Positions 31,363-39,591 of a DNA stretch of 42,652 bases are shown here, one piece after another (the first letter of the stretch is position 1; each line of letters opens with the position of its first letter). This DNA comes from a virus: the IMG/VR virus record IMGVR_UViG_3300029309_000089, positions 1 through 42,652 of that record; one strand, written 5' to 3'. Made by a program: the position numbers and the translations under genes. The notes beneath the pieces are model-generated. The model made no database searches. It was not told where the DNA came from and saw only the letters and a list, made by a program, of their open reading frames with translations.

Positions 31363-31795
31363 CTGTAATAGTAAGCGTAATCGTTTCATCATCTGACTCA
31401 TATTCTATGGTGTTACCTTCTAACTCAATAGAACCCTCTTTTGAGGCAGTTTCTCCGAAAAGATTTTCTACAAGTTGCCTTGATAGTTGTGCATACACTC
31501 TGCTTTCTAAGTTACGAATGAACCTAGACAAAGTGGTGTTGTTTTCTTCCCTTTCTAATTCTTCCGCTAATGCTTTGATTTCTTCTAATAATGTTTTCTT
31601 CCTTGTGTGTTCTTGATTTTCAATGGTCAGATAATGTTGCGATGTATTAAATCCAGAGAAACTAGGTGACTTAAATTTAAAAACCATCTCGTCTGTAAAA
31701 ACAAAGTTTGAGAACAATAACAAAAATATGACAAGTAAAACAAAAAATATAATTGTGTTTAGCTGTCTTTTTTTATATTCCCACCAATCTCTCAT
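31307..31795 (-). CDS. csgF: CsgF-like curli assembly factor
   Basis: A 162-residue protein. An N-terminal hydrophobic stretch (about residues 13-33, TIIFFVLLVIFLLLFSN) is followed by EMVFKFKSPSFSGFNTSQHY, which matches the mature CsgF start MTFQFRNPNFGG. That segment is the part that plugs into the CsgG pore. LSRFIRNLESRVYAQLSRQL and VENLFGE match the CsgF helix, and the C-terminal strands (TIEYESDDETITLTITDEEG, HVTVITFPINSFTF) match its beta part. E. coli CsgF is 138 residues; the extra length is a long N-terminus and a charged linker. It precedes and overlaps csgG. CsgF couples secreted curlin to nucleation at the cell surface. Confidence 0.85.
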   Translation of the reverse strand: MRDWWEYKKRQLNTIIFFVLLVIFLLLFSNFVFTDEMVFKFKSPSFSGFNTSQHYLTIENQEHTRKKTLLEEIKALAEELEREENNTTLSRFIRNLESRVYAQLSRQLVENLFGETASKEGSIELEGNTIEYESDDETITLTITDEEGHVTVITFPINSFTF

Positions 31796-32145
31796 TAGTC
31801 TTTCCTCTGGTCGTCTCTATCTGCTTTCGCTATTTTATCTTTCTGTACCAATTGAGGTACTCCCAACATGGTTTTCAATAAAGTATCTTGCCTGATTATC
31901 TCATTATCTACACTTCTGACTCTATCAATCAGGGCAACTAATATACCTTGCTGTGCATCTAGTTTAGTTTGTAATCTATCTTCCATAGCTTTAAGTTGTT
32001 CATTGACCTTATCATCAACCACATCTATTTTAGACTCCATGCCATCTATTATTCTATTGATAAGTTTCCAAACAAATATTCCCAGACCTAAAGCAGCAGC
32101 AACAGGGAAACCTAGTTCTGTTATAAGTCTTACTATGTCGTCCAT
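31795..32145 (-). CDS. Single-pass membrane protein with coiled coil (holin candidate)
   Basis: A 116-residue protein starting MDDIVRLITELGFPVAAALG. One membrane segment (about residues 10-32, GFPVAAALGLGIFVWKLINR) is followed by a coiled coil (DGMESKIDVVDDKVNEQLKA onward) and a charged C-terminus. This resembles BhlA/UviB-type small holin-like proteins. It lies between the tail genes and the csg cassette, upstream of the lysis genes, where a holin is expected. Its TAA overlaps the csgF ATG. The holin call is inferred from topology and place. Confidence 0.5.
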   Translation of the reverse strand: MDDIVRLITELGFPVAAALGLGIFVWKLINRIIDGMESKIDVVDDKVNEQLKAMEDRLQTKLDAQQGILVALIDRVRSVDNEIIRQDTLLKTMLGVPQLVQKDKIAKADRDDQRKD

Positions 32146-32387
32146 TATGTTGGTTTAGTAGGAAAGACAATATCTTCAATAGAGTTTTCTTTCGTATATG
32201 TATTTGTTAAATCTCTAAGTTGTTGTCGGTAGGTAGCCCATTCAGCTTTTTTTGAATCAGATAAAGGCGAGTCAGCAGCTTGTGTCCAATCACATTCTTC
32301 AAGCATTAAATTCCTTTTGTTTCTTAGCCATGCCATTGTTTCTGGCATTTCAAAAGTTTCGTCTGTAACAGAAGTGTATAAACTCAT
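32145..32387 (-). CDS. Small tail assembly chaperone-like protein
   Basis: An 80-residue protein. AWLRNKRNLMLEECDWTQAA, then DSPLSDSKKAEWATYRQQLR, matches the small 'W..R..R...L...DWTQ..D.PL....K..W..YRQ.LRDL' family (Phage_tail_APC). Members occur near tail-tip and fibre genes and are annotated as tail assembly chaperones. The start overlaps the tip protein stop (ATGA). Confidence 0.75.
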   Translation of the reverse strand: MSLYTSVTDETFEMPETMAWLRNKRNLMLEECDWTQAADSPLSDSKKAEWATYRQQLRDLTNTYTKENSIEDIVFPTKPT

Positions 32388-35233
32388 GCTGATAACCCTA
32401 TAACATGAAGCGATACATTACCAAGACCTTTTTGACTTGATGCATTATTTTGAATGTTATTTTGTCCACCATGAACCCTTAGATGCACTGTTGAGTTTGA
32501 AGATAAAGTAACTTTAAGAACTCTCGTAATCGTTGGACCTAAAACCTTTGCGTCAGCTCCTGCCTCTTGAACAAGACCTGAATGTGCAAAAGGGGTACTT
32601 GCAGCATCAGATGAATTAGATGCACTCAATACCATTATTACATCTGCTGTACTATCAAATGTACCTACTACTCCACAGGTAGCAATGACCATATAATCTT
32701 TACTATTACCGCCTTGATGAACAGGAGTTGAGAATGATTGATTTATGATAGCGTCAAGAGTGAAAGTGCTACCACTTACTAATGCTTTATGTGGTTGACT
32801 TGTTAAAGTTGAAAAAAAGAATAAAAGACTGAAATTAAATTCAGTTGTGTTATTAGCTGTGGCTGTTGCTCCTACACTTCCACCTAATGAGCCACTTGCT
32901 GCATGGCTTCCTATTTGTATGTCATTGTCTAAAATGTCGTTATCAACTGCATCATCCGTAAGCTGACCTGTATCAACTTTAGCAAAGGTCGCACTACCTA
33001 CTGAAAGAAAAGGAGATGAATGTGTGCCTCCATGATTGATTGCTCTAAGCCAAAAATGAAAAGTTGTTCCTGCAGTTAAACCATCTTGTGTGCCGAAATC
33101 AGCTTTACTGATTTTTCCAGGCTCCCCAAAAACAGTCTGAACTAAATCTGTGTCGTCAGTAGGTGTTGTACTATTAGTTTTTCTGTATATCTTAACTGCC
33201 CTTAGATCGCTGTTAGATGGATTAGTCCATTGTACTCTTAGTCCTAATACACCATTTGAATTTACAGAAGCACTAGAAGGACTGTTTGGAGCAGCAGTTG
33301 GTTGCGTTATTGTTATATTACTAAAGTCTGTTGCACTTGAATAAACATTGTCAAAAGTAAAATGTCTTACCCTCACATTATAAGTTTGACCTACAGTTAC
33401 ATTTGGAATGACTGCTATTGTCTGACCTTTACCTGATATCTGAGATGTGTAGGTTGAATCTGAATCCAATTTATACTGAACTTCTGTGCCTTGTATAGCT
33501 TCATTTGAGGCATTTGACCAAACAACTTTTATGTTTACTTTAGTAGTTGTGCCATCAATAGTTGCTGTTTGACTTATAGATCCTGCTGTTGGAGCTGTCA
33601 CAGTCAAAGCCCCTGATGTTAAATCACTTCCCTCTGCCTGTATGGTTGAATATTCATTGGTAGCAAAATCATAAACGCTTGTGCTGATTTCTTTAAGATC
33701 TAATTGACAAGCAATAAAAGGGTTGTCATCGCCTTCTAAAACCATGTTGACAGCCATCACTTCAAATAACTTATTGCTGAAAGATAATCTTTCATTAGTG
33801 ACTTGCACATAATCTGCAGGTTGTAACTGTAGAAATTTAAGTGTAGTTGTAACTCTAATCGTTGTTGTTTCTCTTTGATGTAATAAGGCAATTTTCCCAA
33901 GTCTTTGTGCCATTGTGTTTGATGTAGTGAAAGGTAATCTGACTTCCATAGTTTTGACAAAATTAGCTGAAGTTTCACCACTTGGAGTATCGGCAGATAA
34001 CAAAGTTGAGTTTTGTAGTATCGGTGTATCTGTAGGGATAAATTTTTGGTTTTCGTCAGAAAACATTGTTTTGACAGTGTTGTATAGATCTCCTTGCATA
34101 CTTTTTGTAGTGACTGCAATTGGTGAGAGGCAATCGTCATCTGTGATGGTCAAACTAGCGGTCTGGTTTGCTCCTGCAAAAGCATTAAACTTTCCATTGG
34201 AATAAGTCATAGTTCCTGCCATAGAACTTGTTATGCCTGCTATTATATCTTCTCTAGTTGCAGCAAAATTTGTGAATCCATTACATTCATATCTTTGCTC
34301 TGTCGTACTTCCATCTGCAAGGGTCACAGATTGCTCACAAGTATTGGCTGCTGAAGCAAAACCACCTGCATTTGTAGTGTCGTTTATTTCACTTGAGGTA
34401 ACACCAACACCATAACTTGTATCTGTTAGGATATCTCTTAAAACTAATGCAGGATTATTACCAATAACTTTACCTGTGCTATCGGTGAAAGCTGTTTGAG
34501 AAGTTCTAGGATCAAATAATTTTTTACCTTTTACTTCAAAGCTAATATTAGGAACATTCGGTAATTTTTCAGAGTCATATACCATTTGCATGTAAACATA
34601 AGGACAATTTTTAAAGATGTGGGTGTTTGGCACTGAGGTCGTATTTAGTTGTGCCTGTGCAAAGCCATCAACTGCTGTTTGTGTTCCATCGTGAAAAGTA
34701 AATCGTATCAATGCCCCAGATCCTAAATTATTTGGGTTATCCGAGTTTTCAAAGAAATTAGCTGTAACAGTATGAACAGTTTCACCATTTATAGATGATG
34801 ATGAAGTTTCAGATCCTAAAGCTAAAGCCTTATCGTTAATAAATACTTTTTGTAAACTATCTATAGGATGACCTGCTAATACAGTGAAAATGTGTAAGAC
34901 GGAGTTATCTGTTCCAGATGTTTCTATCTGAGTAAAAGTACCGCCAACCCTGCATTGACCATAAACAATCTGTCTTGGGGCAGTAGGGTTTTTTGTACTA
35001 ACTTTAGTTCCAAAGTTGTCGCCTAATCCAGAAGGAAGTTTTTTGGCGGTCATCATGGATATGCCTGTAGAAACAAAAGCCATAGTTGCGGCAAAGGCTA
35101 TAGCTGCCCCTGCTGAACCCTGTGTTAGACCAAATATTGCAGGAGCTGCTAAACCTCCTGCTCCGCCTGTAGCAACTGTTATTATGCCTACTATTGCTGC
35201 TGCTAATATAGCTGATTTTGCTGCTTTAGCCAT
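32384..35233 (-). CDS. Tail tip / host specificity protein (lambda J, GTA gp15-like)
   Basis: A 949-residue protein. The N-terminal 65 residues are Ala/Gly-rich and hydrophobic (AILAAAIVGIITVATGGAGG), as is common in J-like proteins. The Phage-tail_3-type core follows: GTKVSTKNPTAPRQIVYGQC, FTVLAGHPIDSLQKVFINDK, LRDILTDTSYGVGV, LQPADYVQVTNERLSFSNKL. Two fibronectin-III-like modules come around residues 530-735 (VKVVWSNASNEAIQGTEVQY; LRVQWTNPSNSDLRAVKIYR). The final 190 residues are a beta-rich tip domain. It forms the tail tip that contacts the host and holds the channel before ejection. It follows the peptidase gene with an 8-bp overlap, as in GTA clusters. Confidence 0.88.
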   Translation of the reverse strand: MAKAAKSAILAAAIVGIITVATGGAGGLAAPAIFGLTQGSAGAAIAFAATMAFVSTGISMMTAKKLPSGLGDNFGTKVSTKNPTAPRQIVYGQCRVGGTFTQIETSGTDNSVLHIFTVLAGHPIDSLQKVFINDKALALGSETSSSSINGETVHTVTANFFENSDNPNNLGSGALIRFTFHDGTQTAVDGFAQAQLNTTSVPNTHIFKNCPYVYMQMVYDSEKLPNVPNISFEVKGKKLFDPRTSQTAFTDSTGKVIGNNPALVLRDILTDTSYGVGVTSSEINDTTNAGGFASAANTCEQSVTLADGSTTEQRYECNGFTNFAATREDIIAGITSSMAGTMTYSNGKFNAFAGANQTASLTITDDDCLSPIAVTTKSMQGDLYNTVKTMFSDENQKFIPTDTPILQNSTLLSADTPSGETSANFVKTMEVRLPFTTSNTMAQRLGKIALLHQRETTTIRVTTTLKFLQLQPADYVQVTNERLSFSNKLFEVMAVNMVLEGDDNPFIACQLDLKEISTSVYDFATNEYSTIQAEGSDLTSGALTVTAPTAGSISQTATIDGTTTKVNIKVVWSNASNEAIQGTEVQYKLDSDSTYTSQISGKGQTIAVIPNVTVGQTYNVRVRHFTFDNVYSSATDFSNITITQPTAAPNSPSSASVNSNGVLGLRVQWTNPSNSDLRAVKIYRKTNSTTPTDDTDLVQTVFGEPGKISKADFGTQDGLTAGTTFHFWLRAINHGGTHSSPFLSVGSATFAKVDTGQLTDDAVDNDILDNDIQIGSHAASGSLGGSVGATATANNTTEFNFSLLFFFSTLTSQPHKALVSGSTFTLDAIINQSFSTPVHQGGNSKDYMVIATCGVVGTFDSTADVIMVLSASNSSDAASTPFAHSGLVQEAGADAKVLGPTITRVLKVTLSSNSTVHLRVHGGQNNIQNNASSQKGLGNVSLHVIGLSA

Positions 35234-35651
35234 CTATTCTCCACACCTTCTTAGCTACATGATTATCTCTATAGGCGTAACCATAATCTGTAATACACAC
35301 AATAAGATTGCCTGTGCAAACACCCATCAATTCTTCAAAGTTATTTTCACTATCCTCTAAAAGAACAATATCTCCTGCAGTAATAAATGCTTTGTCTAAA
35401 GTAGAAAGACCTGCTTTTTTAAGATACTTACTAGCAACCTTGTTTAATGTTTTTCCATTCTCTTTGATAAACATAAGAGCTTCTTTTTTATTAGACCAAC
35501 TTTTTTTTAGTATCTTCTCGCCTGTCATAGCTTCTATTGCGTCAATGACTAATATGCAACAATCCCATTTTCCCCATTTGAATACATGATCTTGTTTTCC
35601 TTCCAAAAAATTAAATAAAAGCATTTCCCACTGTGGTAATTTTTTAATCAT
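35226..35651 (-). CDS. Tail-tip DUF6950 / NlpC-P60-like protein
   Basis: A 141-residue protein. FKWGKWDCCILVIDAIEAMT carries the 'WG..DC' nucleophile region of DUF6950/NlpC-P60-like tail proteins, followed by AFITAGDIVLLED and NLIVCITDYGYAYRDN. It ends KKVWRIDG. In GTA-type tails the gene at this place encodes a peptidase that helps pass the cell wall. I cannot confirm the complete Cys-His pair by eye. It overlaps both neighbours by a few bases. Confidence 0.72.
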   Translation of the reverse strand: MIKKLPQWEMLLFNFLEGKQDHVFKWGKWDCCILVIDAIEAMTGEKILKKSWSNKKEALMFIKENGKTLNKVASKYLKKAGLSTLDKAFITAGDIVLLEDSENNFEELMGVCTGNLIVCITDYGYAYRDNHVAKKVWRIDG

Positions 35652-36307
35652 CTTCTGTCAAATTCTCTTGGGTCTCCTGCGGCAGGTCCACCTCCTGAGT
35701 TGCCTCCTCCGCCACCAAGATTGCCGCTTGTAGAAGTTGTTCTGCCCCAAAGTATTTCTTGATCTGCTAATTTGAGAACTCTATTAAAAGCGGTATCAGT
35801 CGTTCCTCCTGCAACGAACTTTTGTGATTCTTTGTTGTATCGCAGCATTGATGCTTTTTCTAAGTCAATAAGACGATTCTCTGCATTTACTGTGACAGTA
35901 GAACCTGTTGTATCGTCAGAAATGTTCATAGATGTCATTCTTCCTGTAAAAGCATTCATTACTCCTTTTACTTCGTTAGTACCACCATCTAAAAAACCTA
36001 AATGCACGATTAGCTTTCTGTTTTGAAAATTTTCAGTAAGGGCATAACTTAGAACTGTTTCGTCCATACCTGAAAGAGAAACAGTAATACCATTTGTTTT
36101 CATCTCTTTGGTTTCTTCAAAGCCACTGACTGCCAACAAAGTACCTGCCCCTGTGTAAGTTTCGCTATCTATCGTAATATCGTCTATACCAGACCAAACC
36201 AATATGTTTCCTGAATCAAAGAATCCTTTAACTGCAATGAAAGGAAAAACATTTTCTTCTGATAAAGCATTGACTATAGATGAATCAAGACCTTGTCTTG
36301 TAGCCAT
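35648..36307 (-). CDS. Tail hub protein, DUF2163-like
   Basis: A 219-residue protein starting MATRQGLDSSIVNALSEENV. FIAVKGFFDSGNILVWSGID, ITIDSETYTGAGTLLAVSGF, GITVSLSGMDETVLSYALTE and FTGRMTSMNISDDTTGSTVT follow the pattern of GTA gp13/DUF2163-type tail proteins. The last 30 residues are Gly/Ser-rich and flexible, ending GDPREFDRR. It lies between the distal tail and peptidase genes, as in GTA order. Confidence 0.72.
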   Translation of the reverse strand: MATRQGLDSSIVNALSEENVFPFIAVKGFFDSGNILVWSGIDDITIDSETYTGAGTLLAVSGFEETKEMKTNGITVSLSGMDETVLSYALTENFQNRKLIVHLGFLDGGTNEVKGVMNAFTGRMTSMNISDDTTGSTVTVNAENRLIDLEKASMLRYNKESQKFVAGGTTDTAFNRVLKLADQEILWGRTTSTSGNLGGGGGNSGGGPAAGDPREFDRR

Positions 36308-37180
36308 TTAGATTTTCTCCTGACAACTAAAGGAGATCCGATATATTGAGTTCCTATCAGCAGACCAACTTATTTGATTGTCAATTAATCTGAAAAGACC
36401 TTTTGGTGAACTGAATTTTACTAGGTTGTTATCTGCTAAAGCTGATCGTAATTTAGGCTCTACCCCAACTGCAAACTTATTAGCTCCTCCACCTACTGCT
36501 GTTTCTGTTGCTGCCTCAGTTACCAAAAGAAGTTGCACAGGTTGACTTGTTGTACTTGTACCGCCTAGAACACCTAAATAATCTCCAACTGCAATAGTCC
36601 CTGCAGCAGAGTTACTTGTGGCTAGAAGCGATAAGCCTTGTGAACCTTTTATGTTTTGTTGAACTTTACAACCAGAAGTTCCTGTTTCGCCTGTAAGCGT
36701 AGAATCTACTACTACGACTGTATTACTTGTTACTGTCGTTATTTTATGTGTTCCATTGTTTGCTTCGTTATTTGCTCCTGTCACAACTATGTAGTCGCCT
36801 ACTATTGCATTGGCAAATGTTGAAGCTCCTGCAGTTATCGTGCTACCAGAAAAGGTCAAAGCGACATTGGTGTTAGATATTCTAGCGTTTGCTTTCAAAT
36901 CATCAGCATCGTATGTACCTGTGTTAGTCAAAGCGTCTGGATCTGCAAATTTAAAAACATTTCCTGTGCCTTTAAGTCTTGAAAGAAATGACTGCCAATT
37001 TACAGCAGTAGATCTATTCATAGGTGGCAAAGTTACATCTGCTGTCCAAAAGACATTATCAAATTCTTGTGTTTTTTGTTGTCCTGTAAAGGGACTAATA
37101 GTTTGTCCTATTGTTCTTACTAAAGTGAACTCACTTGCTAAAAAATTAGGTGTTGTAGGCATAGTTAGTTCTTTGCTCAT
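36308..37180 (-). CDS. Distal tail protein with internal insertion (GTA gp12-like)
   Basis: A 290-residue protein. The N-terminal half has TIGQTISPFTGQQKTQEFDN, ADVTLPPMNRSTAVNWQSFL and GTGNVFKFADPDALTN, the distal-tail pattern 'W.A...LPPM.R..A..W..FL..LKG....F...DP'. A Thr/Ser-rich beta insertion (about 85-180, including NARISNTNVALTFSGSTITA) splits it from the end (SPKGLFRLIDNQISWSADRN, IYRISFSCQE). It directly follows the tape measure, overlapping by ATGA with AGAGGTATGCG as binding site. It likely joins tube to tip. Confidence 0.72.
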   Translation of the reverse strand: MSKELTMPTTPNFLASEFTLVRTIGQTISPFTGQQKTQEFDNVFWTADVTLPPMNRSTAVNWQSFLSRLKGTGNVFKFADPDALTNTGTYDADDLKANARISNTNVALTFSGSTITAGASTFANAIVGDYIVVTGANNEANNGTHKITTVTSNTVVVVDSTLTGETGTSGCKVQQNIKGSQGLSLLATSNSAAGTIAVGDYLGVLGGTSTTSQPVQLLLVTEAATETAVGGGANKFAVGVEPKLRSALADNNLVKFSSPKGLFRLIDNQISWSADRNSIYRISFSCQEKI

Positions 37181-38829
37181 CGCATACCTCTTCTAAATGA
37201 ACCACCCCTCATGTTTGCTTCTAAGACAGCAGCTTTAGATACATCTGCTATTTGTGGCAACATCTTTGTTATCTCTGCTTTTACTGTTGGCACTACTCCT
37301 GTGCTAAAGCTGATGTTTTGCACAACAGAAATACCGCCTCCGCCTAAAGCAGATTTAGTGTCAGCATTATTCATTATGTTACCTGCGGAGTGCGGAACAA
37401 AAAGCTCTGGACCTCTTTCTCCTACTAGCATAGGTCTGCCATGACTTGCTCTTCCTCCACCTGCAGATCCGTTTCCTCCTCCATCTGTAGTTCCTAAACC
37501 AGGAAATATCCCTTTTAATATTGGCTCAACTACTTGCAACCTAATAAATGTAGCAATAATTTCTGAAACTATAGATTTAGAAAAATCGGAAAAGGATTTT
37601 AAAACATTCTCTCCCTCTAACAAAGCGTTTGCAAAGTCTCTTGAAAGGTTTTGTCCTGCTTCAATAATTACTTGATCTAATTCACCAAAACTATCTTTTA
37701 AATCTTCTACACCCTCTGATGCTGTTTCAGCATTAGGATGCATAGCAGCAAGTTCTGCTGTTACATCTGCCAATGCTAAAGTTACCTCAACTATTTCTTC
37801 GGCAGCAGACCCTTGAGTTTTCATACCTGAACCAAATCTAAGTAAAAAACCTTTAATAGGATTTGCTCTATCATCAAATAATTTAGGTTGGGTTTTTTGA
37901 AGCTCCTCTAATCTATCCTGAAGAATTTTGCGTGATTGAACTGGATCTGTTGTTCCTGTGATTTCAGATGCCGACCTCATGTTTGTCAAAGTTCTAACGA
38001 CCCTAGCTGACGCAGATGCAAGACTATTCATACCATCGGCTAAATCTTTTAATAAATCTCCTAATACACCTTCAAATAAAGCGTTTTGTAAATCCTTGAA
38101 GGCTATTGTCATGTTGGAAGTCTTAGTGGATAAGTTATCCATTTTTTCTGCCATAGCCCCACCAAACCTTTGTTCCATACCTGTTATTAACTTATCAACC
38201 ATGTCAGCAGCTCCTTCTGCTGTCTGACCAAACCTAGATAACTCAAGTCTGTTGACACCTAATGCCTCTGTAAGAATTTTCGTTGCAGGAATACCTCTAT
38301 CATCAAGTTGGTTTATTTCTTCTAAACCTAATCCACCAGCAGCAGACCTAGAAACAAGTCTTATCATTGCTTCAAATGCCCCTAACTGATCTACAGATGT
38401 TGATGCTGTATCAGCAAAAGTTTGTAGCATATCCATATTAGGTTCTATGCCTGCTCCTTTAAGCTGAATAAATGCTTTTGAAACGCTTTCAATTTGAAAT
38501 GGTGTCGTTTGAGCAAACTGTAAAATTCTATTAAAAGCTCCCTGACCTGCATTAACTGAACCGAACACAGTATTAAGTGAATCTCTTAAATCTTCAAAAT
38601 CAGAACCAACTTGTGCAATTCCTCTAACAGCAGATATTCCACCTAAACCTGCTGCTACTCCACCAAGTAAAGGAATTAAAGTTCTAACAGAGCCAATCAT
38701 AGGAACAAATGCTCCTCTACCCTTTTGTGAGGTTCTTCCCAGAGTTCCTTCAATGTTACGCAGTTTGGCATTCAGATCTTTGGTATCTGCTTTTATCTCT
38801 ACAATTAATTCGTCAACTGTTTTAGCCAT
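37177..38829 (-). CDS. Tail tape measure protein
   Basis: A 550-residue protein. N-terminal helical region (VDELIVEIKADTKDLNAKLR), a hydrophobic stretch (SVRTLIPLLGGVAAGLGGIS), the TMP core QVGSDFEDLRDSLNTVFGSV, FAQTTPFQIESVSKAFIQLK, QLDDRGIPATKILTEALGV, and a lambda-like end with GRPMLVGERGPELFVPHSAG. In this class, length sets tail length; at about 1.5 angstrom per residue this predicts a tail near 80 nm. The start overlaps the chaperone T-frame stop (TAATG), and it ends in ATGA with the distal tail gene. Confidence 0.9.
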   Translation of the reverse strand: MAKTVDELIVEIKADTKDLNAKLRNIEGTLGRTSQKGRGAFVPMIGSVRTLIPLLGGVAAGLGGISAVRGIAQVGSDFEDLRDSLNTVFGSVNAGQGAFNRILQFAQTTPFQIESVSKAFIQLKGAGIEPNMDMLQTFADTASTSVDQLGAFEAMIRLVSRSAAGGLGLEEINQLDDRGIPATKILTEALGVNRLELSRFGQTAEGAADMVDKLITGMEQRFGGAMAEKMDNLSTKTSNMTIAFKDLQNALFEGVLGDLLKDLADGMNSLASASARVVRTLTNMRSASEITGTTDPVQSRKILQDRLEELQKTQPKLFDDRANPIKGFLLRFGSGMKTQGSAAEEIVEVTLALADVTAELAAMHPNAETASEGVEDLKDSFGELDQVIIEAGQNLSRDFANALLEGENVLKSFSDFSKSIVSEIIATFIRLQVVEPILKGIFPGLGTTDGGGNGSAGGGRASHGRPMLVGERGPELFVPHSAGNIMNNADTKSALGGGGISVVQNISFSTGVVPTVKAEITKMLPQIADVSKAAVLEANMRGGSFRRGMR

Positions 38830-39373
38830 TAGTCAGGATATAACTCCATAAGTTCTTCCAATTCATTTTTGGACATGGGTTGTTCGGATTCGGTTGTGTG
38901 AAATTCTTTGAAGCCTCTGATTGCAGCATACATTTCAATAGGCGATAGATCCCAAAAATCTTTAGGTCGCATTGCCATAGTGCCAAGACAGATTTGCATG
39001 AACCTTGACCAACTGATAGCTTCATCAGTTATGCTACTTGCTGAGACTTTCCCTCTTCTTCTCCGTCTGGATCGCTTAAGGTTTGAGCCAGAAGTTTTGC
39101 TACTTCTGTACTAGCAGCGACTATGCCTATGTCACTGATTATCTTACCGACTTTTTTATCATCAAAATCATTACCGCCACCTCTGAGTGCAGCTTTTAGA
39201 ACTACGATAAGTTCTCTAAGCCTTACATCAGCTTGTGCAATACGGGAAGCGAGTTTGAGAATACCAGAGTCTAGTTCATCTTCTATGCGAACTAGAGCAT
39301 CAATATTTAGCCGAGCCTTATAGGTTTCTGAACCTAGAGTGATTTCTATTTCACCCCTTAGTGGATTCGTCAT
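38829..39373 (-). CDS. Tail assembly chaperone GT fusion (predicted -1 frameshift product)
   Basis: The -1 frame downstream of the G-like ORF is open from the slip site to TAA at 38831-38829. It encodes WSRFMQICLGTMAMRPKDFW then DLSPIEMYAAIRGFKEFHTT, ending MSKNELEELMELYPD. This is the recognisable small tail chaperone domain (Rcc01693-like, 'RPKDFW.L.P.E..AA..G'). It has no good start of its own. A slip at GGGAAAG (39053-39047) after Lys109 would fuse 72 further residues, giving 181 in total. As with lambda gpG and gpGT, the fusion would recruit tube subunits to the tape measure. The TAA overlaps the tape measure ATG. Confidence 0.75.
39029..39373 (-). CDS. Tail assembly chaperone, G-like frame
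   Basis: A 114-residue protein: MTNPLRGEIEITLGSETYKA, NIDALVRIEDELDSGILKLA, then LRELIVVLKAALRGGGND and an acidic end DPDGEEEGKSQQVA. The 'RGE.E..LG...Y..R....AL..IE' pattern is typical of GTA gp10-like proteins placed between tube and tape measure. It ends in the zero frame just after the slippery heptamer. It would bind the tape measure during tail assembly, in excess over the frameshifted form. Confidence 0.8.
   Translation of the reverse strand: MTNPLRGEIEITLGSETYKARLNIDALVRIEDELDSGILKLASRIAQADVRLRELIVVLKAALRGGGNDFDDKKVGKIISDIGIVAASTEVAKLLAQTLSDPDGEEEGKSQQVA
39047..39053 (-). promoter_or_regulatory. Slippery heptamer GGGAAAG for -1 frameshift
   Basis: On the minus strand the zero frame reads GAG GGA AAG TCT, so GGGAAAG is phased X XXY YYZ. 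It is the same heptamer as at the lambda G-T junction. It lies 5 codons before the zero-frame stop, and the -1 frame continues with a conserved chaperone domain. Confidence 0.8.
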
Positions 39374-39590
39374 TTGACTTTACTCCTGAACTTCCCTTTG
39401 GAAGCTCTAATGTTAAATAAATAAGATCGTCTCTTTCATCTACAGTTGACTCTAAAACTTTATAAGTTTTGCCATCAACCTCAACTTCGGAAACATCTTT
39501 ACCTAATTTATTTGGGGCAGAAAGAACACCATCATCAAGACTAGCTTGTATAGTGTCCTTGCCCTTTTTAATTTCTACAGTCTTAAACAT
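39351..39590 (-). CDS. Small tail-region protein
   Basis: A 79-residue protein starting MFKTVEIKKGKDTIQASLDD. It has short beta-type segments (VSEVEVDGKTYKVLESTVDE, LIYLTLELPKG) and an acidic, Ser-rich end. It lies between the tube and chaperone genes, one base after the tube gene and overlapping the chaperone by 23 bp. Unknown function; probably a minor tail or assembly protein. Confidence 0.6.
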   Translation of the reverse strand: MFKTVEIKKGKDTIQASLDDGVLSAPNKLGKDVSEVEVDGKTYKVLESTVDERDDLIYLTLELPKGSSGVKSNDESTKG

Positions 39591-39591
39591 A

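Noticed and set aside
28826-31795. Treating the csg cassette as host DNA wrongly joined to a phage contig
   Set aside because: The genes are coupled by overlaps to the phage membrane gene upstream and lie between tail and spanin genes on the same strand, with no break in composition visible by eye.
38822-39025. A 67-codon minus-strand frame starting MKLSVGQGSCKSVLALWQCD
   Set aside because: It is the zero-frame continuation after the G-like stop. The -1 frame of the same DNA encodes the recognisable tail chaperone domain, so this frame is a shadow.
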